Assembly: GCF_009496535.1 (NCBI RefSeq)
Contig: NZ_WIDL01000018.1
Location: 23,847 to 87,846 of the forward strand
Direction of reading: 5' to 3'
Length of the DNA stretch: 64,000 bases
DNA from: Stenotrophomonas sp. MYb238
GTDB lineage: Bacteria; Pseudomonadota; Gammaproteobacteria; Xanthomonadales; Xanthomonadaceae
In this document: positions 1 to 7,796 of the stretch, in pieces
Layout: each line of letters starts with the position of its first letter
Position numbering within the stretch: the stretch's first letter is position 1
Position numbers and translations under genes: made by a program
The notes under the pieces: model-generated
Seen by the model: only the letters and a program-made list of their open reading frames with translations
Databases searched by the model: none
Told to the model about the DNA's origin: nothing

Positions 1-87
1 CTGGACAACCCGAACGACGACAACGTCATCGCCGGCGTGCGCGAGAACGTCACCCTGCAGTGCAGGCAGTTCCCGGTTTACGGCTGA
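1..87 (+). CDS. glyA: Serine hydroxymethyltransferase, C-terminal end only
   Basis: Only the last 28 codons and the TGA are in the window; the rest lies upstream. The peptide begins LDNPNDDNVIAGVRE and ends CRQFPVYG. This lines up with the end of E. coli GlyA, which closes on ...ICARYPVYA. The enzyme converts serine and tetrahydrofolate to glycine and methylene-tetrahydrofolate in the cytoplasm. The assignment rests on this short tail and on gene order, since glyA commonly precedes nrdR and the rib genes in gammaproteobacteria. Confidence 0.8.
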   Translation: MDNPNDDNVIAGVRENVTLQCRQFPVYG

Positions 88-88
88 A

Positions 89-124
89 GAGCCGGGGACG
101 GGGGAAGAGCCGGGGACGGGGGAA
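89..124. repeat. Two tandem copies of an 18-bp purine-rich unit
   Basis: The unit GAGCCGGGGACGGGGGAA occurs twice head to tail just after the glyA stop. It belongs to a family of GGGAACGGGGAA-like spacer repeats also seen near 570, 17440, 22440, 26080, 26195 and 51125. No gene is seen between glyA and position 181. Confidence 0.85.
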
Positions 125-139
125 GTGGGAACAGGGAAT

Positions 140-160
140 GACAGGCCGTTGCGGCCTGTC
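140..160. terminator. Stem-loop after glyA
   Basis: GACAGGCCG and CGGCCTGTC form a perfect 9-bp stem around a TTG loop. No T-run follows, so it may terminate glyA transcription weakly, stabilise the 3' end, or influence the next gene, whose start is 21 bases downstream. The stem is seen; the role is inferred. Confidence 0.45.
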
Positions 161-180
161 GATGGCGACAGGGAGTTGTC

Positions 181-600
181 ATGGCGGCGGATTTCCGTGA
201 ATTGAGGGTCTGGGAAGAAGCGATGGTGATGGTCGAGAAGGTCTACGAGCTTGCCTCCGCATTCCCGGTCGAGGAGCGATTCGGTCTGGGCAGCCAGATC
301 AAGCGTGCGGCCATCTCTGTTCCTTCCTGCATTGCCGAAGGCAATGCGAGGTATTCCACCCGTGATTACCTGCGTTTCCTCTCGATGGCCTCCGGTTCGC
401 TGGCGGAGGTGTTGACCCAGGTGCTGCTGGCCGCGCGGCTGGGCTTCGTGCGCCAGATTGCGGTCGACGCGTTCCTGGCGCAGCATCGGGCCGTCTCCCT
501 GCAGTTGCAGGCATTGAGGAAGTCGCTGCAACGCAGGAATGCACGTAGCGCGGGGGACTTGCATTCCCCGTTCCCCGTTCCCTTCTCCCCGCTCCGCTGA
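181..600 (+). CDS. Four-helix bundle protein (S23 / 23S rRNA intervening-sequence protein family)
   Basis: This 139-residue protein has the family pattern: [13 protein letters not shown] near the start, then [18 protein letters not shown] and a conserved [14 protein letters not shown] segment. The family is helical, forms oligomers, and was first found encoded in 23S rRNA intervening sequences. Many members, like this one, are free-standing and have no established function. The last ~10 codons lie in a copy of the CCCCGTTCCC repeat, so the C-terminus has probably been extended. Its TGA overlaps the nrdR ATG (TGATG), which suggests translational coupling to nrdR. Confidence 0.85.
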   Translation: MAADFRELRVWEEAMVMVEKVYELASAFPVEERFGLGSQIKRAAISVPSCIAEGNARYSTRDYLRFLSMASGSLAEVLTQVLLAARLGFVRQIAVDAFLAQHRAVSLQLQALRKSLQRRNARSAGDLHSPFPVPFSPLR

Positions 601-1124
601 TGCACTGTCCCTTCTGCCAGCACACCGACACCCGCGTGATCGATTCGCGCGTTTCCGAGGATGGGGCGACCATCCGCCGCCGGCGCGGCTGCGAGGCCTG
701 CGGCGAGCGCTTTTCCACGCTGGAGACCATCGAGCTCAAGCTGCCGGTCATCGTCAAGAGCGATGGCGGGCGCGAGGCGTTCGACGCGCGCAAGCTGCGG
801 GTCGGCTTCGACCGCGCGCTGCAGAAGCGGCCGGTGGCCGAGGAGCGGATCGAGGCGGCGGTGCGCGCGGTGGTGCACCAGCTGCGCATGAGCGGCGAGC
901 GCGAGGTGCCGTCGATCCGCGTCGGCCAGTTCGTGATGGACGAACTGCGCAAGCTCGATCACGTCGCCTACGTGCGTTTCGCCTCGGTCTACCGCAGCTT
1001 CGAGGACGTGGCCGATTTCCGCGACGAGATCGAGAAGCTGGAGCGCGACCACCCGGCCGGCGACGGCCAGCTGTCGCTGCTCGACGCCGCTGCCGCGCGC
1101 CGCGAGCGCAAGGCGCCGCGCTGA
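600..1124 (+). CDS. nrdR: Transcriptional repressor NrdR
   Basis: NrdR represses ribonucleotide reductase genes when its ATP-cone domain senses ATP/dATP. The N-terminal zinc ribbon is complete: Cys3 and Cys6 (MHCPFC), Cys31 and Cys34 ([13 protein letters not shown]). The ATP-cone starts near residue 47 ([19 protein letters not shown]). The protein has 174 residues against about 150-160 in other bacteria, with a basic Ala/Arg tail as the excess. The start overlaps the preceding stop and has no obvious ribosome-binding site of its own, so it probably relies on coupling. The target NrdR boxes would lie outside the window. Confidence 0.95.
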   Translation: MHCPFCQHTDTRVIDSRVSEDGATIRRRRGCEACGERFSTLETIELKLPVIVKSDGGREAFDARKLRVGFDRALQKRPVAEERIEAAVRAVVHQLRMSGEREVPSIRVGQFVMDELRKLDHVAYVRFASVYRSFEDVADFRDEIEKLERDHPAGDGQLSLLDAAAARRERKAPR

Positions 1125-1597
1125 CGCCGCCGCGCATCGTCGGCCTGCAGGCGCGGCCGGCATGGATTCCCGCGGTGGCGCGGGCGCATGTGCAGGCGTT
1201 CGGCGCGCTGCTGCCGGAGTGGACCGTCGATCAGGCCGAAACCGAGCTGCGCGTGCAGCGGGACGATGCCATTCCCTGTACATGGCTGGCGGAGGACGAC
1301 GCGGGCTGGCTGGGATCGGTCAGCCTGCTGCACGACGACCACGAGCAGATCCGCGGCTGGTCGCCGTGGCTGGCCTCGCTGTACGTATGCCCGGAAGGCC
1401 GCGGCCACGGCGTGGGCGCGCGCCTGGCCGGGCATTGCGTGGCGCATGCCGCGCGGCTGGGCGTGCGGCGCCTGTATCTTTACTGTGAAGCGGCGATGGT
1501 GCCGTGGTACCGCGCGCTGGGCTGGGAAGAGCACGTCCGGCTGCAGCTTGGGCCGCTGGCCGTCACCGTGATGCGGATCGATCCGCCGCTGTCCTGA
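1121..1597 (+). CDS. GNAT family N-acetyltransferase
   Basis: The reading frame shows a GNAT fold: a strand [20 protein letters not shown] containing the acetyl-CoA pyrophosphate loop (R/Q-x-x-G-x-G/A type), then [21 protein letters not shown] as the C-terminal half. The substrate is unknown. There is no ATG. The homologous-looking region runs back to [10 protein letters not shown], which would need a CTG start at 1121 overlapping the nrdR stop (CTGA). The first in-frame GTG is at 1175 and would lose about 18 residues. I give the longer form with the start uncertain. Placement between nrdR and ribD suggests cotranscription. Confidence 0.75.
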   Translation: MTPPRIVGLQARPAWIPAVARAHVQAFGALLPEWTVDQAETELRVQRDDAIPCTWLAEDDAGWLGSVSLLHDDHEQIRGWSPWLASLYVCPEGRGHGVGARLAGHCVAHAARLGVRRLYLYCEAAMVPWYRALGWEEHVRLQLGPLAVTVMRIDPPLS

Positions 1598-1631
1598 GGG
1601 GCCTGCGGCACCCGTCTTCCACGAGGTACCC

Positions 1632-2726
1632 ATGCAGGATTTCACCGCTACCGACCACCAGATGATGGCGCGCGCGCTGCGCCTGGCCGAACGCGGGGCA
1701 TGGACCACGCGGCCCAATCCGATGGTCGGCTGCGTCGTCGCCCACGGCGGCGAGGTCGTCGGCGAAGGTTTCCACCAGCGCGCTGGCGGCCCGCATGCGG
1801 AAGTGTTCGCGCTGCGCCAAGCGGGGTCGCGCGCGCGCGGCGCCACCGCCTACGTCACCCTGGAGCCGTGCGCGCATTACGGGCGCACGCCGCCCTGCGC
1901 GCTGGCGCTGGTCGAGGCCGGCGTGGCGCGGGTGGTGGCGGCGATGGGCGATCCGTTCCCCGATGTCGACGGCGGCGGTTTCGCGCTGCTGCGGCAGGCC
2001 GGTATCGAGGTGGCGGTGGGGCTGATGGCGGACAGGGCGCGCGAACTCAACCTCGGCTTCCTGTCGCGGGTCGAGCGCGGCCGGCCGTTCGTGCGGGTCA
2101 AGCTCGCCGCCAGCCTGGACGGGCGCACGGCGATGGCCAGCGGCGAATCGAAATGGATCACCGGGGCGGCCGCACGCGCCGACGTGCAGCGCTGGCGTGC
2201 GCGCGCCGGCGCGATCCTGACCGGCGCGGCGACGGTACTGGCCGACGACCCGGCGCTGACCGCGCGCCCGGAGGCTGGCGACTTCCTGCCGCCGCTGCGG
2301 GTGGTGCTCGACGCGCGGCTGCGCACGCTGGCCTGCGCGCGGGTGCGCGAAGGCGATGCGCCCACGCTGTACCTGCACGATCCGGCGCTGGCGCCGCCGG
2401 CGCTGGAAGGAACGCAGTTCGCCTCCGCGCCGCTGCACGCCGATGGCCGCTTCGACCTGGCGGCGGTGATGGCGCTGCTGGGCGGGCGCGGCATCAACGA
2501 GGTCCACGTCGAGGCCGGGCCGACCCTGTGCGGGGCGCTGCTGCGCGCCGGGCTGGCCGACGAACTGCTGCTGTACATGGCGCCGCTGCTGATGGGCGAG
2601 GGCGCCCGCCCGCTGCTGGCCGGGCTGGGCATCGGCACGATGGCGCAGGCGCGGCCGCTGGAGGTGCATGACCTGCGCAGCGTCGGCAAGGACCTGCGCC
2701 TGCGCCTGCGGCCAGGCTCTCCGTAG
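1632..2726 (+). CDS. ribD: Bifunctional riboflavin deaminase/reductase RibD
   Basis: RibD performs the second and third steps of the pyrimidine branch of riboflavin synthesis: deamination and then NADPH reduction of the ribosylamino-pyrimidine. The N-terminal deaminase carries the zinc site His55-Ala-Glu57 with Cys80 and Cys89 (LEPCAHYGRTPPC). The reductase domain follows from about residue 150 (VRVKLAASLDGRTA). The 364-residue length is normal. The stop codon TAG is the start of a GTAG-type palindrome. The FMN riboswitch lies after ribD, so ribD is probably not under that riboswitch. Confidence 0.96.
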   Translation: MQDFTATDHQMMARALRLAERGAWTTRPNPMVGCVVAHGGEVVGEGFHQRAGGPHAEVFALRQAGSRARGATAYVTLEPCAHYGRTPPCALALVEAGVARVVAAMGDPFPDVDGGGFALLRQAGIEVAVGLMADRARELNLGFLSRVERGRPFVRVKLAASLDGRTAMASGESKWITGAAARADVQRWRARAGAILTGAATVLADDPALTARPEAGDFLPPLRVVLDARLRTLACARVREGDAPTLYLHDPALAPPALEGTQFASAPLHADGRFDLAAVMALLGGRGINEVHVEAGPTLCGALLRAGLADELLLYMAPLLMGEGARPLLAGLGIGTMAQARPLEVHDLRSVGKDLRLRLRPGSP

Positions 2727-2745
2727 GTCGGGCCATGCCCCGACG
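2722..2745. repeat. Small GTAG palindrome supplying the ribD stop
   Basis: The sequence GTAGGTCGGGCCATGCCCC, followed by GAC, folds as GTCGGG / CCCGAC with the GTAG tetranucleotide at its foot. This arrangement is typical of REP elements in Stenotrophomonas and Xanthomonas. The TAG of GTAG is the ribD stop codon. Confidence 0.6.
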
Positions 2746-2782
2746 CTTCGCGCGTGGCGCCGAGGCAGGGCCCCGCATCCCC

Positions 2783-2853
2783 GTAGGAGCGCACCTTGGT
2801 GCGCGAGGGGTTTCACCTGGAAGGCCCCATCGCGCACCAAGGTGCGCTCCTAC
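2783..2853. repeat. Paired inverted REP element (GTAGGAGCGCACC type)
   Basis: Two REP units face each other: GTAGGAGCGCACCTTGGTGC at the left and its inverse GCACCAAGGTGCGCTCCTAC at the right, about 25 bases apart. Each unit is itself a palindrome (GCGCACC/GGTGCGC) with GTAG at the outer foot. Such elements are thought to be spread by REP-associated tyrosine transposases; no such gene is in this window. Confidence 0.85.
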
Positions 2854-2961
2854 GAGCGAGGGGCGCGAGCCACTGCTGCAACACTGTCATCCATCCGCCA
2901 GACAGGTCGGCCGGGGACGGGCTGGTACAATGCGCCGGCCGGTTCGCCGGCAACCACGAAC

Positions 2962-3185
2962 GTCTTCAGGGCGGGGTGTAATTCCCCACCGGCGGTAGGT
3001 GCGCGGCTTTCTTCGGGAGCTTGCACGAGCCCGCGAGCGCCGAGGCCGGCACGCGAGTCCGCTCGCGGGAATGCGCAGCATGCGGGTTCCACCGGCCGAG
3101 GGTCAGCAGATCCGGTCCGATGCCGGAGCCGACGGTTGGCGATGCCGCGAACGCGGTGCCGCCTAGAGTCCGGATGAAAGAAGAC
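2962..3185 (+). promoter_or_regulatory. FMN riboswitch (RFN element)
   Basis: The conserved blocks of the FMN aptamer are present in order: GGGCGGGGTGTAATTCCCC with ACCGGCGGTAG at the 5' side, a large variable arm, then GGTCAGCAGATCCGGT, CCGACGG, and the closing AGAGTCCGGATGAAAGAAG. FMN binding would reduce expression of the downstream rib genes. After the aptamer, GCCAC (3198-3202) can pair with GTGGC (3227-3231) just before a run of five T at 3233-3237. That looks like a terminator-type expression platform, but I could not fold it. Confidence 0.95.
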
Positions 3186-3262
3186 GGCCAGCGCGCGGCC
3201 ACGCCGTGCGTGCGCCTGTTTGCCTTGTGGCGTTTTTCGCTCTCCAACCGCGGGAAACGTTC

Positions 3263-3325
3263 ATGAAAACCCCCTGCATCATCCTTCCGGTCTCCCGGCC
3301 CCTCTCCACCACGGAGGTGCGCTGA
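3263..3325 (+). CDS. Possible 20-residue leader peptide ORF before ribE
   Basis: A 20-codon ORF (begins MKTPCIILPV, ends STTEVR) starts just after the putative riboswitch expression platform. Its TGA overlaps the ribE ATG (TGATG). The strong GGAGG ribosome-binding site of ribE lies inside this ORF. Its own ribosome-binding site is weak (GGGAAACG). It could couple translation to ribE or could be chance; only conservation of the peptide in relatives would show that it is real. Confidence 0.35.
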   Translation: MKTPCIILPVSRPLSTTEVR

Positions 3326-3927
3326 TGTTCACCGGCATCATCGAAGGCGTCGGCCGCCTGGCCGCGCATGAGCCCGTCGGCGGCGATGTCCGCTTTACCT
3401 TCGAGGTCGGCAGCCTGCCGTTCGACAACGTGCAGCTGGGCGAGAGCATCGCGGTCAACGGCGTGTGCCTGACCGTGATCGCGTTCGACGCCAGCTCGTT
3501 CCAGGCCGACGCCTCGACCGAAACCCTGGGCCTGACCACGCTCGGCCAGCTCGCCGCGGGCGCGACGATCAACCTCGAGCGCGCCATGCGCCCGACCGAC
3601 CGTCTCGGCGGCCATCTGGTCAGCGGCCATGTCGACGGCATCGGCCAGGTGCTGTCGATCGTTGATGACGCCCGCGCGCAGCGCTGGCGCTTCGCCGCGC
3701 CGGCGCCGCTGCTCAAGTACATAGCCAAGAAGGGCTCGATCTGCGTCGACGGCGTCAGCCTCACCGTCAACGAGGCCGACGACGCCGGCTTCGAGGTGGC
3801 GCTGATCCCGCACACCGTCGCCCATACCCGTTTCGCCCACACCGGCGTCGGCGACGCCGTCAATCTGGAAATCGACCTGGTGGCGCGCTATGTCGAGCGC
3901 CTGCTGGGCCAGGGAGCCACCGCATGA
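3325..3927 (+). CDS. ribE: Riboflavin synthase alpha subunit
   Basis: RibE (called RibC in some species) dismutates two molecules of 6,7-dimethyl-8-ribityllumazine to give riboflavin. The 200-residue protein begins with the canonical MFTGIIEGVGRL and has two lumazine-binding repeats; the second starts near residue 97 (GGHLVSGHVDGIGQVL). The start is fixed by GGAGG nine bases upstream and by the conserved N-terminus. It lies directly behind the FMN riboswitch and overlaps ribB by four bases (ATGA). Confidence 0.97.
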   Translation: MFTGIIEGVGRLAAHEPVGGDVRFTFEVGSLPFDNVQLGESIAVNGVCLTVIAFDASSFQADASTETLGLTTLGQLAAGATINLERAMRPTDRLGGHLVSGHVDGIGQVLSIVDDARAQRWRFAAPAPLLKYIAKKGSICVDGVSLTVNEADDAGFEVALIPHTVAHTRFAHTGVGDAVNLEIDLVARYVERLLGQGATA

Positions 3928-5024
3928 ACTTCGCCCCCGTCCCCGAACTGCTGGAAGAGATCCGCGCCGGCCGCATGGTCGTCATCGTCGACGACGAGGA
4001 CCGCGAGAACGAAGGCGACCTGATCATGGCCGCCGAGCTGGTCAAGCCGTCGGACATCAACTTCATGGTCACCCACGGCCGCGGCCTGGTGTGCCTGCCG
4101 CTGACCCGCACGCGCGCGGCCGACCTCGGCCTGGCGCCGATGGTGCAGGCCAATACCGCGCAGTTCCAGACCAACTTCACGGTCAGCATCGAGGCCGCCG
4201 AGGGCGTCACCACCGGCATCTCCGCGCACGACCGCGCCCATACCATCCGTACCGCGGTCAAGCCGAACGCCAGGCCGTCGGACCTGCACCAGCCGGGCCA
4301 CATCTTCCCGCTGATCGCCCAGCCCGGCGGCGTGCTGACCCGCGCCGGCCATACCGAGGCCGGCGTGGACCTGGCCATGCTGGCCGGGCTGGAACCGGCC
4401 GGCGTGCTGGTGGAGATCCTCAACCCCGACGGCAGCATGGCGCGCCGCCCGGAGCTGGAAGTGTTCGCGCGCGAGCATGGGCTGAAGATGGGCTCCATCG
4501 CCGACCTGATCGCCTGGCGGCTGGCCACCGAGCACACCGTCGAGCGGGTGGACGAGCGCGAGATCGACACCGAGTTCGGTGCGTTCCGGCTGGTCACCTA
4601 CCGCGACCGCATCGCCAACGACCTGCATTTCGCGCTGGTCCGCGGCACCCCGGACAGGGACACCCCGACGCTGGTGCGGGTGCAGGTGGAAAACCCGCTG
4701 GCCGACCTGCTGCACTGGCGCCGCGACGACTTCGGCGTGGCCGCCACCGACGCCCTGCGCGCCATCGCCGCCGAAGGCCAGGGCGTGATGGTGGTGCTCT
4801 CGGCTCCGCGCGATTCCGATGCGCTGCTGGCGCGCCTGCGCCGCGAGCCGGAACTGCGCCCGGCCGGCAAGGACAAGGACGTGGGCCAGTGGCGCCGCAA
4901 CGGCGCCGGCGCGCAGATCCTGGCCGACCTGGGCCTGGGCCGGCTGCGCGTGCTCGGCACCCCGCGCCGCCAGGTCGGCCTGGCCGGCTACGGCCTGGAG
5001 ATCGTCGAGACCGTCCAGCCCTGA
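3924..5024 (+). CDS. ribB: 3,4-dihydroxy-2-butanone 4-phosphate synthase with degenerate GTP cyclohydrolase II-like domain (RibBX type)
   Basis: The N-terminal half (to about residue 205) is a complete DHBP synthase: the acidic loop VDDEDRENEGDLI binds the metal, and THGRGLVC and AGHTEAGVDL are conserved. It makes the four-carbon unit of riboflavin from ribulose 5-phosphate. The C-terminal half resembles GTP cyclohydrolase II in length and order, but the zinc-binding cysteines (C-x10-C-x-C) are absent: no cysteine occurs in that half. It is therefore unlikely to hydrolyse GTP, and a separate ribA is expected elsewhere. The gene overlaps ribE by four bases. Confidence 0.93.
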   Translation: MNFAPVPELLEEIRAGRMVVIVDDEDRENEGDLIMAAELVKPSDINFMVTHGRGLVCLPLTRTRAADLGLAPMVQANTAQFQTNFTVSIEAAEGVTTGISAHDRAHTIRTAVKPNARPSDLHQPGHIFPLIAQPGGVLTRAGHTEAGVDLAMLAGLEPAGVLVEILNPDGSMARRPELEVFAREHGLKMGSIADLIAWRLATEHTVERVDEREIDTEFGAFRLVTYRDRIANDLHFALVRGTPDRDTPTLVRVQVENPLADLLHWRRDDFGVAATDALRAIAAEGQGVMVVLSAPRDSDALLARLRREPELRPAGKDKDVGQWRRNGAGAQILADLGLGRLRVLGTPRRQVGLAGYGLEIVETVQP

Positions 5025-5033
5025 CGACCCGCC

Positions 5034-5144
5034 GTAGGAGCGGCTTCAGCCGCGATGGAGCTTTCCCGAAAACCCACACCCCGCGCCACCACAGGCACGG
5101 GGACGTGGCCGCGAAGGCCCCGTCGCGGCTGAAGCCGCTCCTAC
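5034..5144. repeat. Paired inverted REP element (GTAGGAGCGGCTTCAGCC type)
   Basis: GTAGGAGCGGCTTCAGCCGC at 5034 faces its inverse GCGGCTGAAGCCGCTCCTAC ending at 5144, with about 70 bases between. The same unit recurs at 54641-54708 and five or more times after 63500. It fills the ribB-ribH gap and may act as a 3' stabiliser or attenuator. Confidence 0.88.
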
Positions 5145-5196
5145 GGGATGGCGACCTACACGGTAAACTGACCCACCTTTTGCATCGCTACGCCCC

Positions 5197-5664
5197 ATGA
5201 GCCACTACGAAGGCGACCTCCGCCCGGCCGGATCGGCCCGTTTCGTCATCATCGCCAGCCGCTGGAACGCCCGCATCACCGACGTGCTGGTGGCCGGCGC
5301 GCGGCAGAGCCTGGCCGGCAACGGCATCGGCGAGGACGCCGTCGACGTGGTGCGCGTGCCCGGCGCCTGGGAGATCCCGCTGGTCGCCACCCGCCTGGCC
5401 GCCGCCGGCCGGCACGCGGCCATCATCACCCTGGGCTGCGTGATCCGCGGCGACACCCGCCACTACGAGCACGTGGCCGACCGCTGCGCCGAAGGCCTGA
5501 TGCGCGCGCAGCTGGATTTCGGCGTGCCGGTGCTCAACGGCGTGCTCGCGGTCGAGCGCGTGGAGGATGCCGAGGCCCGCGCCGGCGGCAGCCACGGCAA
5601 CAAGGGCGAGGAAGCCGCGCTGGCGGCATTGGAAATGGTCAATCTTCTGGAGCAGCTGCCATGA
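5197..5664 (+). CDS. ribH: 6,7-dimethyl-8-ribityllumazine synthase
   Basis: Lumazine synthase condenses the pyrimidine diamine with dihydroxybutanone phosphate in the penultimate step of riboflavin synthesis, usually as a pentamer or 60-mer shell. The 155-residue protein shows ASRWNARIT, the VPGAWEIP loop, [16 protein letters not shown] with the catalytic His, and the phosphate-binding GNKGEEAA. It overlaps nusB by four bases (ATGA), so the two are probably cotranslated. Confidence 0.96.
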   Translation: MSHYEGDLRPAGSARFVIIASRWNARITDVLVAGARQSLAGNGIGEDAVDVVRVPGAWEIPLVATRLAAAGRHAAIITLGCVIRGDTRHYEHVADRCAEGLMRAQLDFGVPVLNGVLAVERVEDAEARAGGSHGNKGEEAALAALEMVNLLEQLP

Positions 5665-6140
5665 GCAACAAGAACCACGGCAAGCCTGCCGGCAAGCCCT
5701 TCCGCCGCGACGGCGTCGACCCGGTGCTGCGCTCGCGCGCGCGCCGCCGCGCGCTGCAGGCGATCTACGCCTGGCAGATCTCCGGTGGGAACGCCGAGTC
5801 GCTGCTGGCCCAGTTCGCCCATGAGCAGGCGCACGAAGTGGCCGACCTGGCGTATTTCGAGGACCTGCTGCGCGGCGTGCTCGACCACCGCCGCGAACTG
5901 GACGAGGCGCTGGTGCCGTTCCTCGACCGTCCGGTCGAGGAAGTCGACGCGATCGAGCGCGCGGTGCTGCGCGTGGCCGCCTACGAACTGCGCCACCGCG
6001 TGGACGTGCCGTACCGCGTGGTGATCAACGAGGCCATCGAGACCGCCAAGCGGTTCGGCTCCGAGCATGGCCACACCTACGTCAACGGCGTGCTGGACCG
6101 CGCCGCCGTGGAATGGCGCAAGGTCGAATCGGGCCAGTGA
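5661..6140 (+). CDS. nusB: Transcription antitermination factor NusB
   Basis: NusB with NusE (S10) binds boxA RNA and supports antitermination of rRNA transcription. The 159-residue helical protein has the family opening [16 protein letters not shown] and the C-terminal signature [18 protein letters not shown] followed by FVNGVLD-like [10 protein letters not shown]. The extra ~15 basic residues at the N-terminus are common in this family. A terminator-like hairpin follows before thiL. Confidence 0.95.
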   Translation: MSNKNHGKPAGKPFRRDGVDPVLRSRARRRALQAIYAWQISGGNAESLLAQFAHEQAHEVADLAYFEDLLRGVLDHRRELDEALVPFLDRPVEEVDAIERAVLRVAAYELRHRVDVPYRVVINEAIETAKRFGSEHGHTYVNGVLDRAAVEWRKVESGQ

Positions 6141-6183
6141 TGCCGCCGCCGGCGCGCGACCGCGCCGGCCGCTTCCGCCACGA

Positions 6184-6217
6184 CGCCGGGGCCGGCAGCA
6201 TCGGCACCGGCGTTTTT
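6184..6217 (+). terminator. Intrinsic terminator between nusB and thiL
   Basis: CGCCGGGGCCG pairs with CGGCACCGGCG (11 positions, one G-A mismatch) around a GCAGCAT loop, and a TTTTT tract follows at 6213-6217. This is a classic rho-independent shape. It ends only 20 bases before the thiL start, so it would either end the rib-nusB transcript or act as an attenuator of thiL. Confidence 0.75.
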
Positions 6218-6237
6218 CGTTCCTGGAATGCCTGTCC

Positions 6238-7212
6238 ATGAGCCTTGACGAGTTCGCATTGATCGACCGCATCGCGCGCCGCACCCATGCGCGGGCCGAC
6301 ATCGCGCTGGGCATCGGCGACGACGCGGCCCTGCTGCGGCCCGCCCTGGACCAGCAGCTGGCGGTCACCGCCGACACGCTCAACGCCGGCGTGCATTTCC
6401 CCGCCGAGAGCGCGCCGGCCGACATCGGCTGGAAGGCGCTGGCGGTCAATCTTTCCGACCTGGCGGCGATGGGCGCCGCGCCGGCGTGGTGCACGCTGTC
6501 GCTGTCCCTGCCGCAGGCCGAGGCCGGCTGGCTGGAGGCGTTCGCCGACGGGCTGTTCGCGCTGGCCGACGCCAGCGGCATCGCCGTGGTCGGCGGCGAC
6601 ACCACGCGCGGGCCGCTGTCGATCTCGATCACCGCGATGGGACAGGTGCCGGCCGGAAAGGCGCTGCGTCGCGATGGCGCGCAGGTGGGCGACGACATCT
6701 GGGTCAGCGGCCATCCCGGTGAAGCCGCCGGCGCACTGCGGTTCTGGCAGCAGGGCCGGCTGGACGTGCGCACCGTGGTGGCCGACGCCGATCACGAGCG
6801 ACTGCGCCAGCGCCTGCAGCGGCCGACGCCGCGGCTGCAGCTGGGGCTGGCCCTGCGCGGACTGGCGCACGCGGCGGCCGATGTGTCCGACGGCCTGCTG
6901 GCCGACCTCGGCCACATCGCCACGCGCAGCGGCGTGGCGGCGGTGGTGCAGGCCGACGCCGTGCCGTTGTCGCCTGCGCTGCGCGCCGCGCTCGGCGTCG
7001 ATGCCGCCTTGGACTGCGCGCTGCGCGGCGGCGACGACTACGAGCTGTGCTTCACCGCTCCGCCGGAGCAGCGCGGGGCGCTGGGTGCGTTGTCATCCAG
7101 CCTCGCGCTGCCGTTGACGCGCATCGGCACGATCGCCAGGGGCAGCGGCGTCCGCTGCGAGGGCGATGCCGGCGGCGAGCGCGCCGGCGGCTATCGCCAC
7201 TTCGCGGAGTAG
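6238..7212 (+). CDS. thiL: Thiamine-monophosphate kinase
   Basis: ThiL phosphorylates thiamine monophosphate to the active diphosphate using ATP. The 324-residue protein has the family opening DEFALIDRIARR, the Mg-binding GIGDDAALLRP, the central NLSDLAAMGAAP, VGGDTTRGPLSI and WVSGHPGEAAGAL, and C-terminal GGDDYELCFT. I chose the ATG at 6238 because homology begins there; a GGA ribosome-binding site lies nine bases before it. Gene order nusB-thiL is conserved in gammaproteobacteria. Confidence 0.95.
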   Translation: MSLDEFALIDRIARRTHARADIALGIGDDAALLRPALDQQLAVTADTLNAGVHFPAESAPADIGWKALAVNLSDLAAMGAAPAWCTLSLSLPQAEAGWLEAFADGLFALADASGIAVVGGDTTRGPLSISITAMGQVPAGKALRRDGAQVGDDIWVSGHPGEAAGALRFWQQGRLDVRTVVADADHERLRQRLQRPTPRLQLGLALRGLAHAAADVSDGLLADLGHIATRSGVAAVVQADAVPLSPALRAALGVDAALDCALRGGDDYELCFTAPPEQRGALGALSSSLALPLTRIGTIARGSGVRCEGDAGGERAGGYRHFAE

Positions 7213-7249
7213 GGCGGTCGTCGTGCTTCGGCGCGCGCGGCCGTGCCGG

Positions 7250-7627
7250 TCAGCGCGCGCCGGTGGGGTTGGACGCGTCGACCGGATAGGTGCCATGGCC
7301 CTCGATCACCCGGTCGCCTGAAAAGCGCAGCACCTCGCTCACCCGCACGCCTTTCTGGTTGCTGTAGGCGATGACGAGGGTATCGATGCCGGCGAACACC
7401 GCCTCGACGTGGAAATGCAGGTCGGGGATGCGCGCCAGTCCCGCGCTCCAGTAGGCGCGGATGGCGGCCTTGCCGCGCAGCACGCCGCCGGTTTCCGGCA
7501 GGAGCTGGCGGGCGAAGGGCGAAGCGAACACCGCGTCGTCGTGGAAATGCGCGAGCACCGCCTCCACGTCGTGCGCGTTCCACGCCGCGGCCCAGCGCGC
7601 GGCGAACTGCGAGGGGTCGATGTCCAT
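7250..7627 (-). CDS. NTF2-like / SnoaL-like domain protein
   Basis: The 125-residue protein reads MDIDPSQFAARWAAAWNAHD, then FHDDAVFASPFA, RGKAAIRAYW and FHVEAVFAGIDTLVIAY. This is the cone-shaped NTF2 fold shared by ketosteroid isomerases, limonene epoxide hydrolases and many uncharacterised proteins. The ATG at 7627 was chosen because the upstream codons do not fit the family. No substrate can be inferred. It faces thiL convergently and stands alone. Confidence 0.8.
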   Translation of the reverse strand: MDIDPSQFAARWAAAWNAHDVEAVLAHFHDDAVFASPFARQLLPETGGVLRGKAAIRAYWSAGLARIPDLHFHVEAVFAGIDTLVIAYSNQKGVRVSEVLRFSGDRVIEGHGTYPVDASNPTGAR

Positions 7628-7796
7628 GGTCCTTGCTCGTCTCGTTGCGGGATCGGCCTTGTTCGGCAGTTGCGCAGGTCGGGGGGCTCCGACACCCGCT
7701 GATGCAGAAGCTGCGCGCCGGCAGGCGTAGCCCGGATCTGCCGCGGCCGGGAACAATCGCGGGCAGGTTCGCTGCTGCGGCGTCACCGGCACGTCG

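Noticed and set aside
539-1597. A long 352-codon frame through nrdR
   Set aside because: Only its last third is a real protein (GNAT); the first part is nrdR read in another frame with Arg/Ala-rich shadow sequence.
2755-2960. Small ORFs between ribD and the FMN riboswitch
   Set aside because: They run through a REP pair and the riboswitch promoter region, with no coding character.
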